A DNA stretch of 64,000 nucleotides. Source: Archilochus colubris (taxonomy: Eukaryota > Chordata > Aves > Apodiformes > Trochilidae). Both the position numbers and the translations under genes were made by a program. Position 1 is the stretch's first letter. Each line of letters opens with the position of its first letter. Of this stretch, positions 1-15,001 are shown one piece after another. The stretch lies in NCBI GenBank assembly GCA_023079485.1, contig CM041083.1, forward strand, positions 109,099,554 to 109,163,553, given 5' to 3'. The notes under the pieces were generated by a model. The model saw nothing but the letters and a program-made list of their open reading frames with translations. It did not search any database and was not told the DNA's origin.

Positions 1-2369
1 CTTCTCCAGGCTCCATGATGACTATCTATCTGACTTTAGACAGCTGAACTCTTCCCTTAATGAAGCTGGAATATGTAAGACTCCTTGGCTATAAGCCCAA
101 TACCATATCAACATTGCTTTGAGGGTTTCACTAGGTGCTTACTGAATTTCAGTTTTCCCATGAAACAACAGGTACAGTGTATTTCCTTTAGATAGTAATA
201 TTTGATGTTCCTGGTATTTCAAAGTGTTTGCAAAGGGCATCCAGATACACTTTCTGATCGGTGTGTGGTAATTTAGCTAGGTGTATCTGGCACCTTGGGT
301 AGGACACCTTGGGCATGTTGAAGCTTGGTAGCTGATCTTCTAAGGTCAATGGTATATGTGTGCTTTTTGCTGTGGCAAAAGTCCTTTTTGGTTAGAAGAC
401 ATCTGTAAATGTCATAAATATATCTTATCATTTGAATATAGTAGCAGAGTTCACACCAAGATTATACAGCCAATTTTAATCAATTTAAATTTTTGTGTAA
501 GACTTTAAAGTTTATTTCTAAATTAAAGTAAAACACCTTCAAGGTTAACTACCAACCAGTTTTAAATTTTCTTACAGATAAAAAACTTAAACAGCAGAAT
601 CACAACTGCTGATTTCATCATTCCAAAGATTTCTATGGATAGTTATTTACCTGTAAGTGCAGAACACAAACAGTTGGCCATACAACCCAGCACAAGCACA
701 ATGCCTTCTCTAAGACTGCTCATCTTCCAAAACAGTTCTTGTTTAGTTTCTGGGTTAAATGGTATATAATAAAAGCTGACGACGAGTCTAATGTAATGAA
801 TTTTATCCAATGAAAAGCAATAGGCTTTAATTTGGTTTTGCAACATTCTTTGTCTCTAAATCAAAATAATCTCTTTTCATTCAGAGAGTTATTTCATTCC
901 TACCAGAGACCGAGGTTACATTACTGGTACCGAAGTTCTTTGCACCATTCCTGAGAAGTGCTTGACAGACTTGATATACTTGGAGCTGTGCTGAATTATC
1001 GAAAGTGCTGATAAACAAGAAAGTTTTGAGTGGAGAAAAAGGAATAGTAAGTGCTTGCATCTGTGTCTCCAAGCACCACAGTAAGCGTATTAACTGCAGT
1101 CATAGCAGGTGTTTCGTATTAGTGCAGAAAAAAGAATCTCCTTTTTTGTAATGTGATGGATCTGTGGTTTATATATAATTTCCATTTAAAGGATAACTGA
1201 CTGTTCTAAAGCTGAAGTTCTGGGCTTTGAGTGCTGTAGGTAAGGAGTCCATGGATGACAGGAACTCAGATCCCTGCAGAAACCTCCTAGCCTGTATGTC
1301 CCTTCAGTGGACACTGTGGTCTGCCTTATGCTTGGTGTAACTAAGCGTTTACAGTATAATCTCTGAGTAGGTATTTGTGCTTACGATCTTGATTTTTTCA
1401 CCTTGGTCTGTAAATCAGTTGAGTGGGTATCATCTGTAAGAATAGCTGACATCCTGTATAAGAATGAAAGTAGACAGGTATGTACTGTCCTTTTTTAGTG
1501 CAGATTCACTGTGGGAACCCAGGATTTAAATGACTTTGGGAGGATGAAACTAAAGACTGCTATGTGTGGAGTAACCCTAGCTTCGAATTTTTGGTTTAAA
1601 AGAGGAAGTTTAGTTACTGGATATTTATCCAAGTGAATGAAACCACACAAAGTTTGCAAAAGGTGAGCACACTGGATATGTGTGATGCTACAGAAGGAAT
1701 GCCATGGAATGAGCTGGGAGGCATTTGGTATGGTTCGGGCAATGGTAGGAAACAGATGGCTTCTCTTGGCCTTCTTTTCCTCCATTCCTACCAGTACCTC
1801 TGCATTTCACTATCTGTCAAAACCATGTCATCTTTACCCTGAGGAACACATCTGCTCCTTTCTCCTCCCTCTGTTTTTCTTCTTCAGCAACATTTTGTGT
1901 ACCTTCTTCGAAAGTAGGAGCTTTTCTCAGGTGCTACATCTTTGCCTCTTTAAACCTGTAATTTTTTATATGTCATTTCTCTTCATCCTTCTTTCTGATA
2001 CTCTGGTTTAAAGTTGTCTGTGAGGCCTGATTGCTCTCTGAGTAGTTAAGAAAATCATTCAGGAGAAAGCCCCTCCCCTGGCACTCTATAGGCTTGATCT
2101 GCTAAAACCAGAATCAAAGTGAAGCTGGTAAGGACTGAGCCTTGTGGGGCTGCCCAGTAAATCCAGTGTAGTCCTGCTTTCCTGCCTGCTGCTTAATTGA
2201 CTGTTTGTATGGTGACTTTCATGCTTTGACTACATACAGCTGTACAAAAAGTACCGAATCAGTAGAGTTGTGTTTGTGCAGACATCTTGCTGTTCTGTTC
2301 CCAAGACTGCTGTTGGGACCAAGCAGGAAGCTGGCTCTCTTCCCATGGGTATTTATTCTATTTTAGCTG

Positions 2370-2431
2370 CTTTTCTTTTTTCTTTCTTTTTTTTTTCTTC
2401 TTTTCTCCTTTTTCTTTTTTCTTTTTCTTTC
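2370..2431 (+). repeat. 62-base homopyrimidine tract
   Basis: Uninterrupted C/T, mainly T-runs separated by single C. Low complexity; it creates the Phe/Ser-rich open frames nearby. Confidence 0.85.
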
Positions 2432-5149
2432 ATCTGGAATATGGCAATTTTCAGTTCCCTAATGCATCCCAAGAGGAACTGGCATTACGAATTCCTTTCA
2501 TAACTCTTCAGGTTATTGTGCATGTCAGGTGCACCTGCAGCATTTTTTCTGGTAGCTGAGTGTGCTTCCAGCAGACTTCAATAAAACTATCCTTGAGAGA
2601 CTTTGATGTAAAAAACCCAACGATAACAATATTTTTTCTGAAAAAGCTGTGCAAAGTTTTTGAATGTGTCATCTTCTTAATTTTTACTTCTTGTGCATTC
2701 CTTTACTGCCATATTGTTTGTCACCTTTTTAGAGCCTAGACTGCTAGAAAAAAACAAAGTTCACTGGAGCTGCTGACTAATAGCTTTGAAAGCTACACCA
2801 GAATTGGTTTTGCTGCCTTGCACTTGGAGGGGTGCTTAATGGAGCAGAAATGTACTGTTTATGCCAGTGTCAGTTCTGGCAACCTAGAGGCCAAGTCCTC
2901 ATTCTGAAAGACATAAGTGAACAGGTAGACATAAGAGATCAGAAATATGAAGCTTTATCTAATTTTTTTTTTAATATGATCTAATTGTACTTCTTAGAGC
3001 AATCTCTTTGTCCATGCTTTGAAAGTGCTGCATGTATACATAATATCATACAAGCTGTAAACACTTATTTATTCTCAGTGTGACTGCAAATTTCTGCTGT
3101 TTCTGGGCATGTTTCAGGCAAAAGCAGTTCCAGAATAAAGTAAGCACCTCCAAAGCTACCTTCCTAGACCTTTTTATTTACTCTCAGCACACTGCTTCAG
3201 TAAAGCACCTCACCATGTGTTGTACTTTAAGCATAAGATTAAAGTCACGTGCTATTTAAGCCCTTTGCTAAACAGGGGACACTTTCCTGATTCAGTACTA
3301 GGGCATGTCCTGTAGTTCTTGCTGGCTGAAATCAGAAGAAACTTCTTAAGAGATTTTGGGCCTGCTGCCCAAAATTCAACCATTCTGCCTCTGCTCCTTG
3401 AGTTTTATCTTCTTTAAAAGGATGATCTTACCTGTCATTGTCACAGGTACCAGGGATAAGGATGGAAGTTTTCCTTGCCTGCTCTCTGCCTTCAGTCCCT
3501 GGTTGTCTAAAGTGAATCTTTGTTTCATAAATCCTCTCGGAGAGCTGCAGCTTCCTTCAGAGACATTGAAGATTGGTGCACGGGGTGATTGCCATGCAGC
3601 TGTGCCTGGGAGTTTTCATGCTGTCTGTCTGTTTAGTTTGAGGCTTAATTCATATTTGCATATAGAAGATCAACAAACCAGTCTACAGGACTCCTAGAAT
3701 TCACAAATAATGGTGGCTAATGATTTTCTGGGCCAAGGGAGGAATGGGATTTGGTCACTTAGTTGAAAAACATAACTATACACATATTAGTAATAAATGT
3801 AGGTGAAATATTGGAAACAGTCTTTATTAGCTAAAAATTAAGAGGGTTTTTTTACTGGTTGGTTGGGTTTTTTGTTTGTTTTAGGTTGGGGTTTTTTTTA
3901 AGGAAATATTACCTGTCAGTCTTAGGTCTAGAGTCATTCACAAGGGATTTAGGCACAGTTGTCCTGTACTTAGGCAGTGATGTGGGATGCAAGGCTTTCC
4001 CCAGCAGCAGGTCCTGCTGTTACCTGGAGCATAAGTGGAAGATTAATATGCATCCCACTCCCAAGCCAGTGCCATAGACACAGTCACAGAATTATTCCTG
4101 CTCTCTCTTTGATAACATCAATATGTAATAATTACCTGCAATGTGAGACAAAGGTGAAATGCAACCTTACTGTTAGGCAATGTATGTTTTATTTGCTGTT
4201 ATTACCTATCATAGTAGTATCTGGACTTTAAATGGTATTCAGTAACCTCTGATTCCCATGGATTTGGGGACCGCTTTTTGAATAAGTGATGTGTTATCCA
4301 GATGTTTTGAGAAACCAGAACATGGTAGACATTAAAAAGAGGAACTGGTGATGTGTCCCCTTCCCAGCATGAGTAAAACAAATCATTCCGAGTCCACTTG
4401 AGCCCATCCAGATTTTGGTTTTATTAGAGTAAAAATAAACCAAATTTTTGTTGGTGATTAAAAAAAGCCTGATTTTATTTATTAGACATCTTTAATACTA
4501 ACCCAACTTTTTCTTTCATTTGAAATCAGTTCTCTCCAGCACTTTGCTGCCCTGGTTGCAGGAAAGGGATTAGGCAACCTTGTGATTGCTCTGCTTCCAC
4601 AAACAATTCTGCATGGTTTTGGCTCTTTACCTTGACGGGTACCAGCCAGGGTTAGCCATCACAGGCACTCTGTGTTTCAGACTTTCTTACAGTCCCATAT
4701 GTATCTATGCAAAGTCATGTTCATGGCTCTTTTTTAGCAGTTAGTTTAAATATTGTGAAGCAGAAGCGATAATGGAAATCATTAATATGACAGCACTTTT
4801 TTAGGATGCTTGTCTCTGGTGAAATTGCTTTGAATTGGCAGCTGTATGCTTTCTAGCAAGAGACGGGCTCTTCAGAGACAGTAAAAAGAGTTGTGAAAGG
4901 AAACATTATACATATTTTATGGAAGGGAAAGTAAAGCATGGCACTCCTGTGCCATTGTTCTTTATTCTCTATATCTCCATTTTTTAGTGAAAGCTAACTC
5001 TGCCCTAGAAAAGGTCCTACTGCTTATTTTAGAAAGTAAGAAATAGCGCATTCCTCAGACCTTGACTAAGGAGCATAAGTAAATGCCACGTGAAGGTTAC
5101 ATGATTCCTTTTTTCCCCTCAGATAATAAAATTCCACGCTGTGATAAGG

Positions 5150-5420
5150 ACTTGTGTGCATTTCCATTTGCAGTGTCCGATTATCCACTGATAAACGGCC
5201 TGAAACGAGTCGAGTGACTCCTTCCCAGTTGCTTTCAGTAACACCCGCCTTGTCAGCAGGAAAGTGTTTTAATTCCTTCAGAAAAATATTTAGCTTCTCA
5301 AAGCAAACAGTGGCAGCTTGTGCTGCCTGCCACCGACGGAGCCGTCTGCCGGAGGCTTTCCCCGGCAGCGGGAAGCCCGACTCAGCCTCCTCCCTGTGAG
5401 CAGCCTGTGCCTGGCTCACC
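5150..5420. other. Small CpG-enriched patch upstream of CLIC6
   Basis: A short stretch with clustered CpGs (densest at 5329-5385, for example CACCGACGGAGCCGTC) in a CpG-poor neighbourhood. Overlapping open frames exist on both strands (117 codons minus, 81 plus) without recognisable protein similarity. It could be a weak promoter or conserved element, but no CLIC-type first exon ending (LFVK before a donor) is present here. Confidence 0.35.
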
Positions 5421-8400
5421 GGCCAGGGACATGGTTATTGTAAAGCCTTTTCTTCTTCTTCTTTTTTTTTTTTTTTCTTTCTCTTTATTAATTTTTTTTT
5501 TTAATTCCCTATGCTGAATTTTCAGCATATATTCGAGTGTCCACAATTGACTGGAAACGCAACTCTTACGAAGTAAATGACAGCAGGACTGGAGTCACAA
5601 ACGCCTGCTTGCCCTTTCCAAAGTTACCCAAGTTGGGTAGTTACAAAGAAGTTAAACATTTACTCAGATTTCACAAGAATTCTCATTTATGTCTTGGGGA
5701 ATCGCTGCTACTTGGCTGGCAGTAACTTTTGAAATTATTTTTAAACTCTATTACAGAACCTGAGCGTTTTGTTAAAAAAAAACAACAAGGTTTCATGATG
5801 GTGGCAAATGAATCTCAGATCAGGATCCAGATGTATTCTAAAGGCTTAAAAATTTTGGGACATATGTTGCTTAGAGAAGCAAACATGCTACCAACCCCCC
5901 TAGCAAAACCAATATCCTTATTTTTGTCAGCAGCACCTCGGGGACTGGAAGCTCCCTGGGGTCCGGGACTTCAAGGGCTCCTTGTTTTCAGGAGGATCAG
6001 TGTTACAGCTGTGGACACTGGGGCTGATTGATTTGCAGTATACTTTATCATGCAGTATACTTTATTTAAAATCTGTATTTTAATTACCAATACTGCTTTT
6101 CTCATAGCTCTCAAAGGCTGTGAATGGAAGCAGGGTGGTGGAGAGAGCAGAATGAAGAATAGCCTTGAATTTCAATGTCTACCAGGAAGGGGAGGAGTAG
6201 AGCCCAGACCTCTCTATGGAAAGCTAATGGGTTTTTGCTGCTTTTGTGTCCAATTTTTAACTGCTTGTTTTTGCCAGTTCCCACTGGAGCTGACAGATTG
6301 TTTAATGTAATATTTTACCTGGTCATTTGAATTATTTTCTACATGGGCCAAAATATCACATATTGTTAGTGGGGGAAAACCCACAAAACCAAATCCCTCT
6401 TTTAATCTCTCACCTCTTGGTTTAAAATCAGAGTTAGGAATACCTCTGGCAAACAATTTCTCAAGCCTTCAATGATCTTTTCCTTGGAGCTGCATAAAAT
6501 AATGTATTTATTTATTTATTGTTATTTACATATTTGTATACAACACAAACCACAGACACTTTATATATATGTGTGTACAGTTTTTACATTCAGGTTGAAA
6601 TGGCATGGCTGTGTGTCGCAGGTTAAGTATGGTATGGTGAATGTAAAACAGGATGTGTCATTGAAATGCCAGTTAATCTGTTTTTCCCAGACCTATAATG
6701 TGTTTGAGAATATAATGCTCTTTTGTTGAAGTAATTCCCTGTAAGAATTTAAAAAGGATATAAGATTTTTTTGTCTCCATGTAGAATGTTCAGCTGGCAT
6801 CTTGCCATGTTATTAAATACGGATTAGAAATAGCATTGAGGTATTTAAACATAATTCTTGTAACAGGATAAATAGTTAATAGCATTTGGTTTGCTGCTTG
6901 TGCGCTTGTGACCTGGTAATGTTCTCATTAACACAAACACAGACAGCATGAACTCTGTAGGCAGAATTTACAGCAGAAGGAAATTAGGATTTTGAACTAT
7001 TTAGTATAAGATTAAAAGGAGTGACCTGTAATTGGGTGGTGTTTCTTAACTCCAGTTTTCACCTGTGTTCAGTTAAAAAGCTCTCAGTTCTCTTAGACTA
7101 CTGGCAGGTTTTTGAAAATAACCTGAATCTTAAAATTAAAGAATATAGTAGGATTAGGGGGAATTAACTTTTTGTGGGCTGTGTATTTTTATTAATTGTC
7201 TGGTATATTTCTGCCATGGCTATAGTGGACCATGGTATTCCCTCTCCTCAATTCATGGACAGTGGAGCAGGGGCACCCCTGCAGCCCTTCCCCTTTGCCT
7301 CTGCATAAGGCCTTCTTTTCTGAATAAACAACATGGGGTTGGCTTTGGTTTTGTTGGGTTGTTTTTTGACAAGCAATGGGGATTTTGTCATTAAAATAGA
7401 TGGCTTCTGTTTTGGAGGGGTGGCAATGATTACTTACATTGCTTTGGAAAGTCTTGGTCACTGTGTGTGAGTAATGCACATATAATCCATTATCAGCATG
7501 TAATAAAAAAGTAAAGAGCACTGACTGAAAGTAATGCTCTTTTCTGTGAGACATAAAACAAGAACAATTTATGCAATATAAGAATTACATGAATAGGAGA
7601 ACAATATCCCTAAATTGGACAAGACCAATTTAAATCGTACTAAACTGTAGATGAAGTTTTTCAGTCTTTGCTTGCCACATCATAATTTTCTTGTTTATTT
7701 TTACATTTTATTTTCTTTACCTTGCCTCACCTCTGTTCTCCTTGCTGTGCACAGTTCCTGGAAGCTTGCTTGTCATCAACATCTAAGTAAGCCTTGTAAA
7801 ACAAAGAGATAAGAAATTGATAATTATGATGGGACAAAGTACTTTTTGTTGACATAATTTTTCAAGGTGTTTTGGGGAAAAAAGTAAACTGACACAAAAG
7901 GTTACTGTATTCAGGTATTGTTGCTGGGGGCTAGGCATCTAAAAACAGGAGAAAGGATGTTTGCTTTGCCTTAAAGCATTTAGTATCTGGCCAAGAAAAG
8001 CCTGTGGTTGTTGCATTAAGACACAGAGATGACAACCTGGCAAAATGCTAAATTTTGCCCAGTTCTCCACCAGTGCTTGCTGTGCCCTCCCACCCTCAGT
8101 GCCTGGCTGCAGGAGATGCTCCCCAGGAAGTCACTTCCCAGCTATCTGGGCATCCCTGAGAAGCAGGTGAGAGAGGCAAAGATAATTTTTGTCAGAGCTG
8201 GAAGGGCAGAGTGTGGGTAGACTCAGGGCTCAGTAGAAGTACTGGGCAGACCATGACACTGAAATCAAAAGTAAATGGATATTTCATCTAAGTAACAGGA
8301 GTGAGTTTGGGCCTTTTGTGTGTCATTATTTATAAAGTAACTGGACAATGGTAAAAAGTTTATTGCTACAAAGTTACTTCTTAATGAAGGAAAATTTCTT

Positions 8401-10417
8401 CCTATTCATCAAAACCATTTAATTACTTACGAAGCAATTAAATTAATTTCAGCAATAATTACTTACCTAGCAGACCAGGAGTAAGTAAATAATAGAGAGA
8501 AAGTTAAAATAAAGGAGGCTTTCTCTGCTCTGAAATGGCTGCTGGTGTGACGGGGGGAGACAGAACTTCTGAAACCAGAGGAAATTATAGCTTTGGACTT
8601 CTTTCCTTTTTCTGTCACCTAGAGAGGATTAGGATTTCCAGATGTATATAACCTCTTTAAGCTATGACCACTGCTTGCCACATAAAAACAGGGTTGAGCA
8701 AAATATCCCGTAAGAAACTCCAGCAGACTGTTAATCCCTCAACATGCATAGAGGATCAGAGTGTTCAAAGAGTTATGTCTAGCAAAGAGCCTTACTGAAC
8801 ATATGAATGATGAAATACAATAAAACAAAGTAATCATAGTAAGTTAATGCAAATACTGCATGAAAGAAAGTTTAGTGTAATTTCAGAATCCCAACAGAGT
8901 GAGAAAAACCTTACTTATGAAATTGTCAGAAGATGTTATGAAATGCTAGTAGGTAGCCAGTCCAGGAGATACAAGTCTTGCACAAAACTGAGATGTTCAA
9001 AGGTATCAAGGGTTTCGTTATTTCCCACCTTCAGGTGAGAGATCAGTGTCAGCAGAGCCCTGCCACAGGATAGAGGACATCTTTGTCATCAGGAATAACA
9101 GTGAGATAACTAATAATGATATGACCACTAACGTACAGCTGCATCATTAAAAACACAGTAGACAGCTATATCTAAATTGTCATCCTGTTTGTAGACAGAC
9201 TCAACCTTTAGCCTACTTCTTATAATTCGTGGTCACAGAAAAAACAGTGTAATGGTGTTTCGTGGTCAGTTGAAGCTGTGCAGGTGAAAAGTTAATTCCT
9301 TTCACTGCCTTGTGCCTACTCTTGATTCTTTTAATTATTTTTTCCCTTGGCTTCTCTTTTTGGCCTAGCTTTGACTTAATCTACACAGCTCTATAAAAAT
9401 ATTTCTGAAAATCCTTTGGCATTCTCACATGCCTGTTAATGGAATACATATAAAGGTTCTCTTTGTTTTTTAAGTTAGGAACTGTCTTTTTTGTTCTGTA
9501 TTTATACTTAATTTATAGCACCTGAGTGCTATTATAAAGGTCTGCATCTCCCTGTCTCCAAAGGAGGAAGGAAAGGATCCCAACTACATCTTTTCTGTAG
9601 ATCTGCATTTGCATCAATTTGGAAACTTCTCTGTGCCCTGAAGGTCCACATCCTAACAGCACTTTAAAGCAGGACTCCTAAGAATCATCTTTGTGACCTG
9701 TTTTGTGGATGGGCATTAACATTTGATGGGTTTCAGGAGTTGAACTGGCTCTTTTGTCAAGAGAGCTGACTAACTGCATGCTGTGCCCCAGCAGCCGTCT
9801 GCCCTGAGCAGCCTCCTGATGGCTGCTCCAGGTACTCTGCAACTTCGACCTTTCTGAAAGTTACCACTCCATATCACTAACCTTTTGGTGACCCAAAATA
9901 TTCCATGTCAAATCAACATCCCAGCCTCTCATGGCGTTGCTTTTACAGGTAGGAGACTTTCTCCTTATCAGGTGCTGCTGTTAATGTGCTAGATGGCATC
10001 CTGGTACCATATATGCCTGTACCTTGCTTTGATGGTTGTCCATCAGGCCAGCTGAGGTCTGAGATACCTGCTAAACTCTTCTGGCCTCCATTAGGCCTGA
10101 GCTGTTTGGGTGTGCTTGCAGTCCTGGAGGATGCTTCAGATGCAGCCATTCTGGGTTGCTTTTGGATCCTGTACTGCCTCAAGGCCTGTGTCCCATTTCA
10201 GCTGTTGTATTCTGCCAGTGCTGTGTGAGGTTACTGGGCTGAGGGAAGTGCTTTTTCATTTTCCACCTCTGGGATTCTGGCATTGCTCCTTGTCTTCTTT
10301 AAGTTGGGCAGTTGTATCTGGCCACTAGATAATACTGGCCCATTCTAGCCCATGTCCATCCCGAGCTGTAAGCACACATCAAACATACAGTCTCAGAAGT
10401 TAGATTTGCAGTGATTT

Positions 10418-10612
10418 TATAGAATCACAGAATGGTTTGGATTGGAAGGCACCTTAAAGATCACCCAGTTCCAACCCCCCTGCATGGGCAGGGACACCTC
10501 CCACCAGACCAGGTTGCTCAAGGCCCCATCCAACCTGGCCTTGAACACTGCCAGGGAGGGGGAAGACACAACCCTGGACAACAAGTGCCAGTATCTCACC
10601 ACCCTCACAGGG
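10418..10612 (-). mobile_element. CR1 LINE fragment, 3' end
   Basis: The plus strand opens with the reversed CR1 tail (ATAGAATCACAGAATGG), followed by the reverse complement of the CR1 3' end. The minus-strand reading gives the ORF2 C-terminal remnant RVVRYWHLLSRVVSSPSLAV. It is 5'-truncated as usual for CR1 and is non-functional. Confidence 0.9.
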
Positions 10613-12225
10613 TCTCCAGACTCAAGACACTTTTAAATAAAGTGACATTTTGTGCTAACTGCTCTCCTGTTCTTCCTCAAAAGAGGGTAACCCCTGGCAT
10701 CATTTACTTTTTGCTCTCTGGTTGATCTTAAAGCATGGACTCTCTTCATTGCCAATAACATTCTATACTGTCTGGTGTCTGGCTGGAGCTCACTGTCAAA
10801 GATATCATATCCATAATCTATCTCCTTTTCCAAGGAATCATTCAATTGTTTTAGCATTTAAACTCTGTTTCGGAGAGCTGCTGCTGTGTAATGAGCATTT
10901 CCCTTCCATCACTGTGCTGGAGTTTGCTACATGCATTATTTTCCCTTGGATACCATTGGTGGCGCAGAACACAACAACATGGCACTTGCTATTGTCCTTT
11001 CCTTGGAATTATGTCCATGTTGTAGGCAAAGAAACAGCGGGGGGCAAGGGATCTCCCAGTGGAGAATAGGTTCAAGTCCTTGCTAAAAGGGATCAAATCT
11101 CATCTTGAGACAACTTGGTCTTTTTTCTTCTTGTGTGGTCATATATGCATGTACATATTGATACACCTATAATCTTAGTGGAAATTTGGTTCAAAACCTT
11201 GTGGTGGTGGTTAGAAGCCCTTCTAATTGTCAACTAGAAACATTCGTGGCCAGTTTGCACCCATTTTTAAATTTTGTTTTGTTTTGTTTTGCTTCAGCAT
11301 TACCCTCAGCTATCAGGGAAAAAATTATACTTGCACTAAGTAATGGTATTTCCACTCAGTCTTTGCTTTGCAAGTCTAAAAAAACAGATTTTCCTGTCCT
11401 CTGGTATGAAACAGGTTCCTCATTTTCACTGTCACCTTAGTAGTGTTTGACTGAGTTTGATTTAATCTGTCATGGACCAGATTTTTGCAGAGGCATCTTC
11501 AGGATCAGGTACAATGTCTTGTGCTGTTGCTTGAATGCTTCCCTACGTCCATGGAAGTGCCAAGTTTGATGGGAACCTGAGGCAGCATCACCTTTTGCCT
11601 ATACGTCCATTGGGCAGCTGGGTCAGACACACTGAGAATAACATCCTCCAGTCTTTTTTTTCTTCAGCAATTACATCTAGCAGATGAGTAGTCTCCAAGG
11701 GTGGGATTCATCTTACTTAAATAAAATTAAGTCTGTAAATTAGGGCTCTTTAGGGCGGTATTCAGAGAAAGCACTACTGAGCCACATGATCCCATGAGGG
11801 TGGGTGGGTGAGATTGGCAAGGTGATGAATCTCAAGGTGTGGCACTCTTTGTCTCTACTGACCAGAAAGCTCTTTTTTTGTTGGTTTTTTTTTTTTTTTT
11901 TTTCCTTTCTGACTATGTGTGAGAAGGCTTCCAGCTTGTAACAGCGTGCAACAGCAGTTTGTATCTATTTTCATTGTTTGCCCATTGTCCTTATTGCTCA
12001 GGCTTGTGAATTTGTGGGGTATTCTATATGTCACAAACAACACTGCTACTGTCCCTGCCTTCTGGGTTGTGGGCACCATCTGCAGGTCTGGTTGTTATTG
12101 TTAGGTAAACTCCAGCATCTCTCTGACTTAAATTCTCCCTTATGTTTTACTGAAACACCAGACAGAACATCCAAGGCTCTCTCCTGGATTAATGGGGTGC
12201 TGAGACATATCATATAAACAATAAT

Positions 12226-12292
12226 GTTAGAAGGGTTGGGCCAGATGACCCTTGAGGTCCCTTCCAACCTGACATTCCATGATTCTGTGATT
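12226..12292 (+). mobile_element. CR1 LINE 3'-end fragment
   Basis: A short stretch with the CR1 terminal sequence in plus orientation: a GATGACCCTTGAGGTCCCTT block, then a tail ending CATGATTCTGTGATTC. Only the last 65-70 bp are recognisable. It is oriented opposite to the other CR1 copies in the window. Confidence 0.8.
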
Positions 12293-15001
12293 CATTTTTG
12301 TGAGAAGGAGGAGAAAGAGAACAGGAAAGGCAGCATACCTAGTGCTTGGGACCATGTCCAGATGCCCTCGTGCTCTACTAGTCTTGTGCTTTTTTATTAT
12401 CTACATTCTGTTCTATGCTGCTTCTCCCTGTAGCCCATGGCATGCATTTACCAGGACAGAGAGGGCTTCATGTTTCTGTAACAAAACCAGGATCTTCCCT
12501 TCAGGATAGCAGCAGGCCATGGTCAAGCCAAGTGCACACAAATTGAGTTGTTGGTTCACTTTCCAGGTTTCCTTCTAGTGGTTCTGCCTGCATCTGTCTT
12601 CAAGTTTTGGGCAGCTTGCTAATCTGGGCACCTACCTACCCTTTTTAACACCTCCTCTTACCAAAGCACCTCAAGTTTGCAGACTGGATCATTGAGATGT
12701 AAAGTCAGCTGATGCTTTTACTTTGTCATTTCCCCTCCCCTACTGAGAGCAGAGGACTTATAATGAAAGTCTGTTCTATTCTGACAACAAAATTAGATCC
12801 ACTTGATCCAAGGTAACTAACTGCATTTCAGATTGTCATTCAAGAGGCTATTTAGCAGACAAAAAACTCAAAAGGAAGGTCCTTCTGTTTGCTGTTGATG
12901 TTTCCCCTTGCTTGTTTTAAAAGCTACAGGTGTGCCTAAATGCATTGAGTGATTGTGACTTGAAAGAGAGGCAGGAGAAAGGTAAGTTGAAGATATCCAG
13001 AGGCCCCAGCATCCATTTTTCAGCTGACTGTCCAGTTTACAAATGTTGCATGCTTATGTAGGCTCTATTGCAGCATGTCTGTACGGCTTAGTTTGGATGG
13101 ATGGTCATGGGAATCTTTTCAGTCTTGCACTGAATTATCTCACTACTGAGACCACAGCTTGCACCACCCAAACTCATGCTCAGGGAGGGGTGTAGAGTGT
13201 GAGAGCTTGTCTGTGGTGTAGCTAAAGATGTGCCAGCTGTGATGTCTTTGCAGCCCTAACTTCATCCTTCTTATGGAGGGGGTGGTGGGTAAAGAAGGGG
13301 ATCATTCCTGCTCATGTGGAAAAGGGCCGTGCGTCCTACACGACTGAAGTTCTCTTTTGCTCAAAAAGAACTCTCTTTTGATAGAAAACTCAACTACCCA
13401 GCTACTGGAAGTTGTTCATATCGGAAGGAGAGTACTCAGGATTTGTCCCCAGTTGTATATGAGTCAGCAAAGGCAGAATTCCAGCTGCAGCAGGAAAAAA
13501 TGGGGCCTTACAAGTGATACCACAGGAGAGGATTGTGGAAGTCAAAACACTTCTTCCTTGTTTACAGAAAACATTTTAGTGCGCTTGCTCCCTCTGGCCC
13601 AGGCATGCTTTTTTTGTCCTAGCACCTTAAAAAGAGAAAGAAGCTATTTTTAGCAGAATGTTTGTTGTTTTGTTTACTGTTGCCTCCTTAATCTGAAAGC
13701 TTAATTAGGGCTTAGGACAAATAGTGTATTACTGAATTTACGTGTTCAAAGTTGTAAGCCTTTAAGCATGTTTGGTGTTCTTTGAGCCCTGTGATGCTGT
13801 TCAAGATAAAATATATTAATATTTCTATATATAAATTAAGATACGTTTATTTTTAAACTAAAAATCCTCATGGCACACTTATGAGATCAAGGCACTTATT
13901 TTGCTCTTTAAAAAGAGAGAAAAGAAGGGGGAAAGTATTTTTTTTTTGCGTGAAGAAATCTAATTATTCAACACAGCTTCACTATTCAGGATGTCACAAA
14001 CAGCAAGAATCTACCTTGGCAGGTACCAAAAATGCAATTTATGTGCAGGAATTTCAGCTGACAGCCATATTTTAAATATTAATATTTCTGCTATTTGGCT
14101 GAGAAATTAAACAGCAGCTGGAAACATCTGTTTTGAGTGTTGAATATTAGTGGAAAGGCAGAGCTGTATGACTGTTCAAAAATACTAGAATAATTAATAT
14201 AATTTTCACTTTTTCCACTAAAATGCATATAAAAAACAGGTGCTTTTTCTTAAAACTTAGCTTGGAAACACAATTTCAGCATCTCAGGAGATTTGTCAGC
14301 AAAAAGCAGGGCATCTTGCAGAACCTATCATGATGAGATGTGCTAATGTGTGAGGCCGTCACTGCTCCGAGCTCCAAGAGCAGAAGTCAAGATTTTCATT
14401 TCAAGCCCAGTAGGTGGCATCAAAAGTTCTCTGAAAATCCAGCGTTTGGCTGTTTGTGCCCTAGCCCTAGGCCACAAAATAAACACAGTGCTTAAATGGA
14501 GAAAATTCCAGGTAATCTGTCTCTTCCTCACTAAAAGCTTTGGTTTGGACATGATCTAATCCAAATGATATGCCCGTGGTGCCTCGGAGTTTAGCACAGT
14601 ATATAGTATGTTATTAAATGCATTATAGTTGCCTTCAGTGAACAAAACTTACTTGTAACTATATTTTTATGGCATTCATAACAGAAGTAATATTGCCAAT
14701 GTCACTTTTTTTTCCAGTGTTGCAATACTATAGGAGCCTGCATGCCCACTGTAGCAGGCCTCAAGAATGTAGAACACACTTTGCATCTTCAGTGAGTAGA
14801 TGCAAAGTAGTTTTGGGGGGTTGAGTTTTGTTTTTTGGGTTTTTAAAATTTTATTAAAACGGTAAATCTGTCAGAGCACACTAACAGAACATGGATATAT
14901 TTCAAAAACAAGTATTTTCTAGTGTAGGAAGCTATGCTACAGTCAAGCCCTTTTGCCTCTAAGAACCTATTGCCAAGGCTGAAGGAGATCTTTGCACTAA
15001 T

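Noticed and set aside
5510..5530. 9-bp perfect stem with 2-base centre
   Set aside because: Small AT-containing palindrome expected by chance.
10417..10608. Short minus-strand open frame resembling a protein
   Set aside because: It is the decayed C-terminus of CR1 ORF2, part of the retrotransposon fragment, not a host gene.
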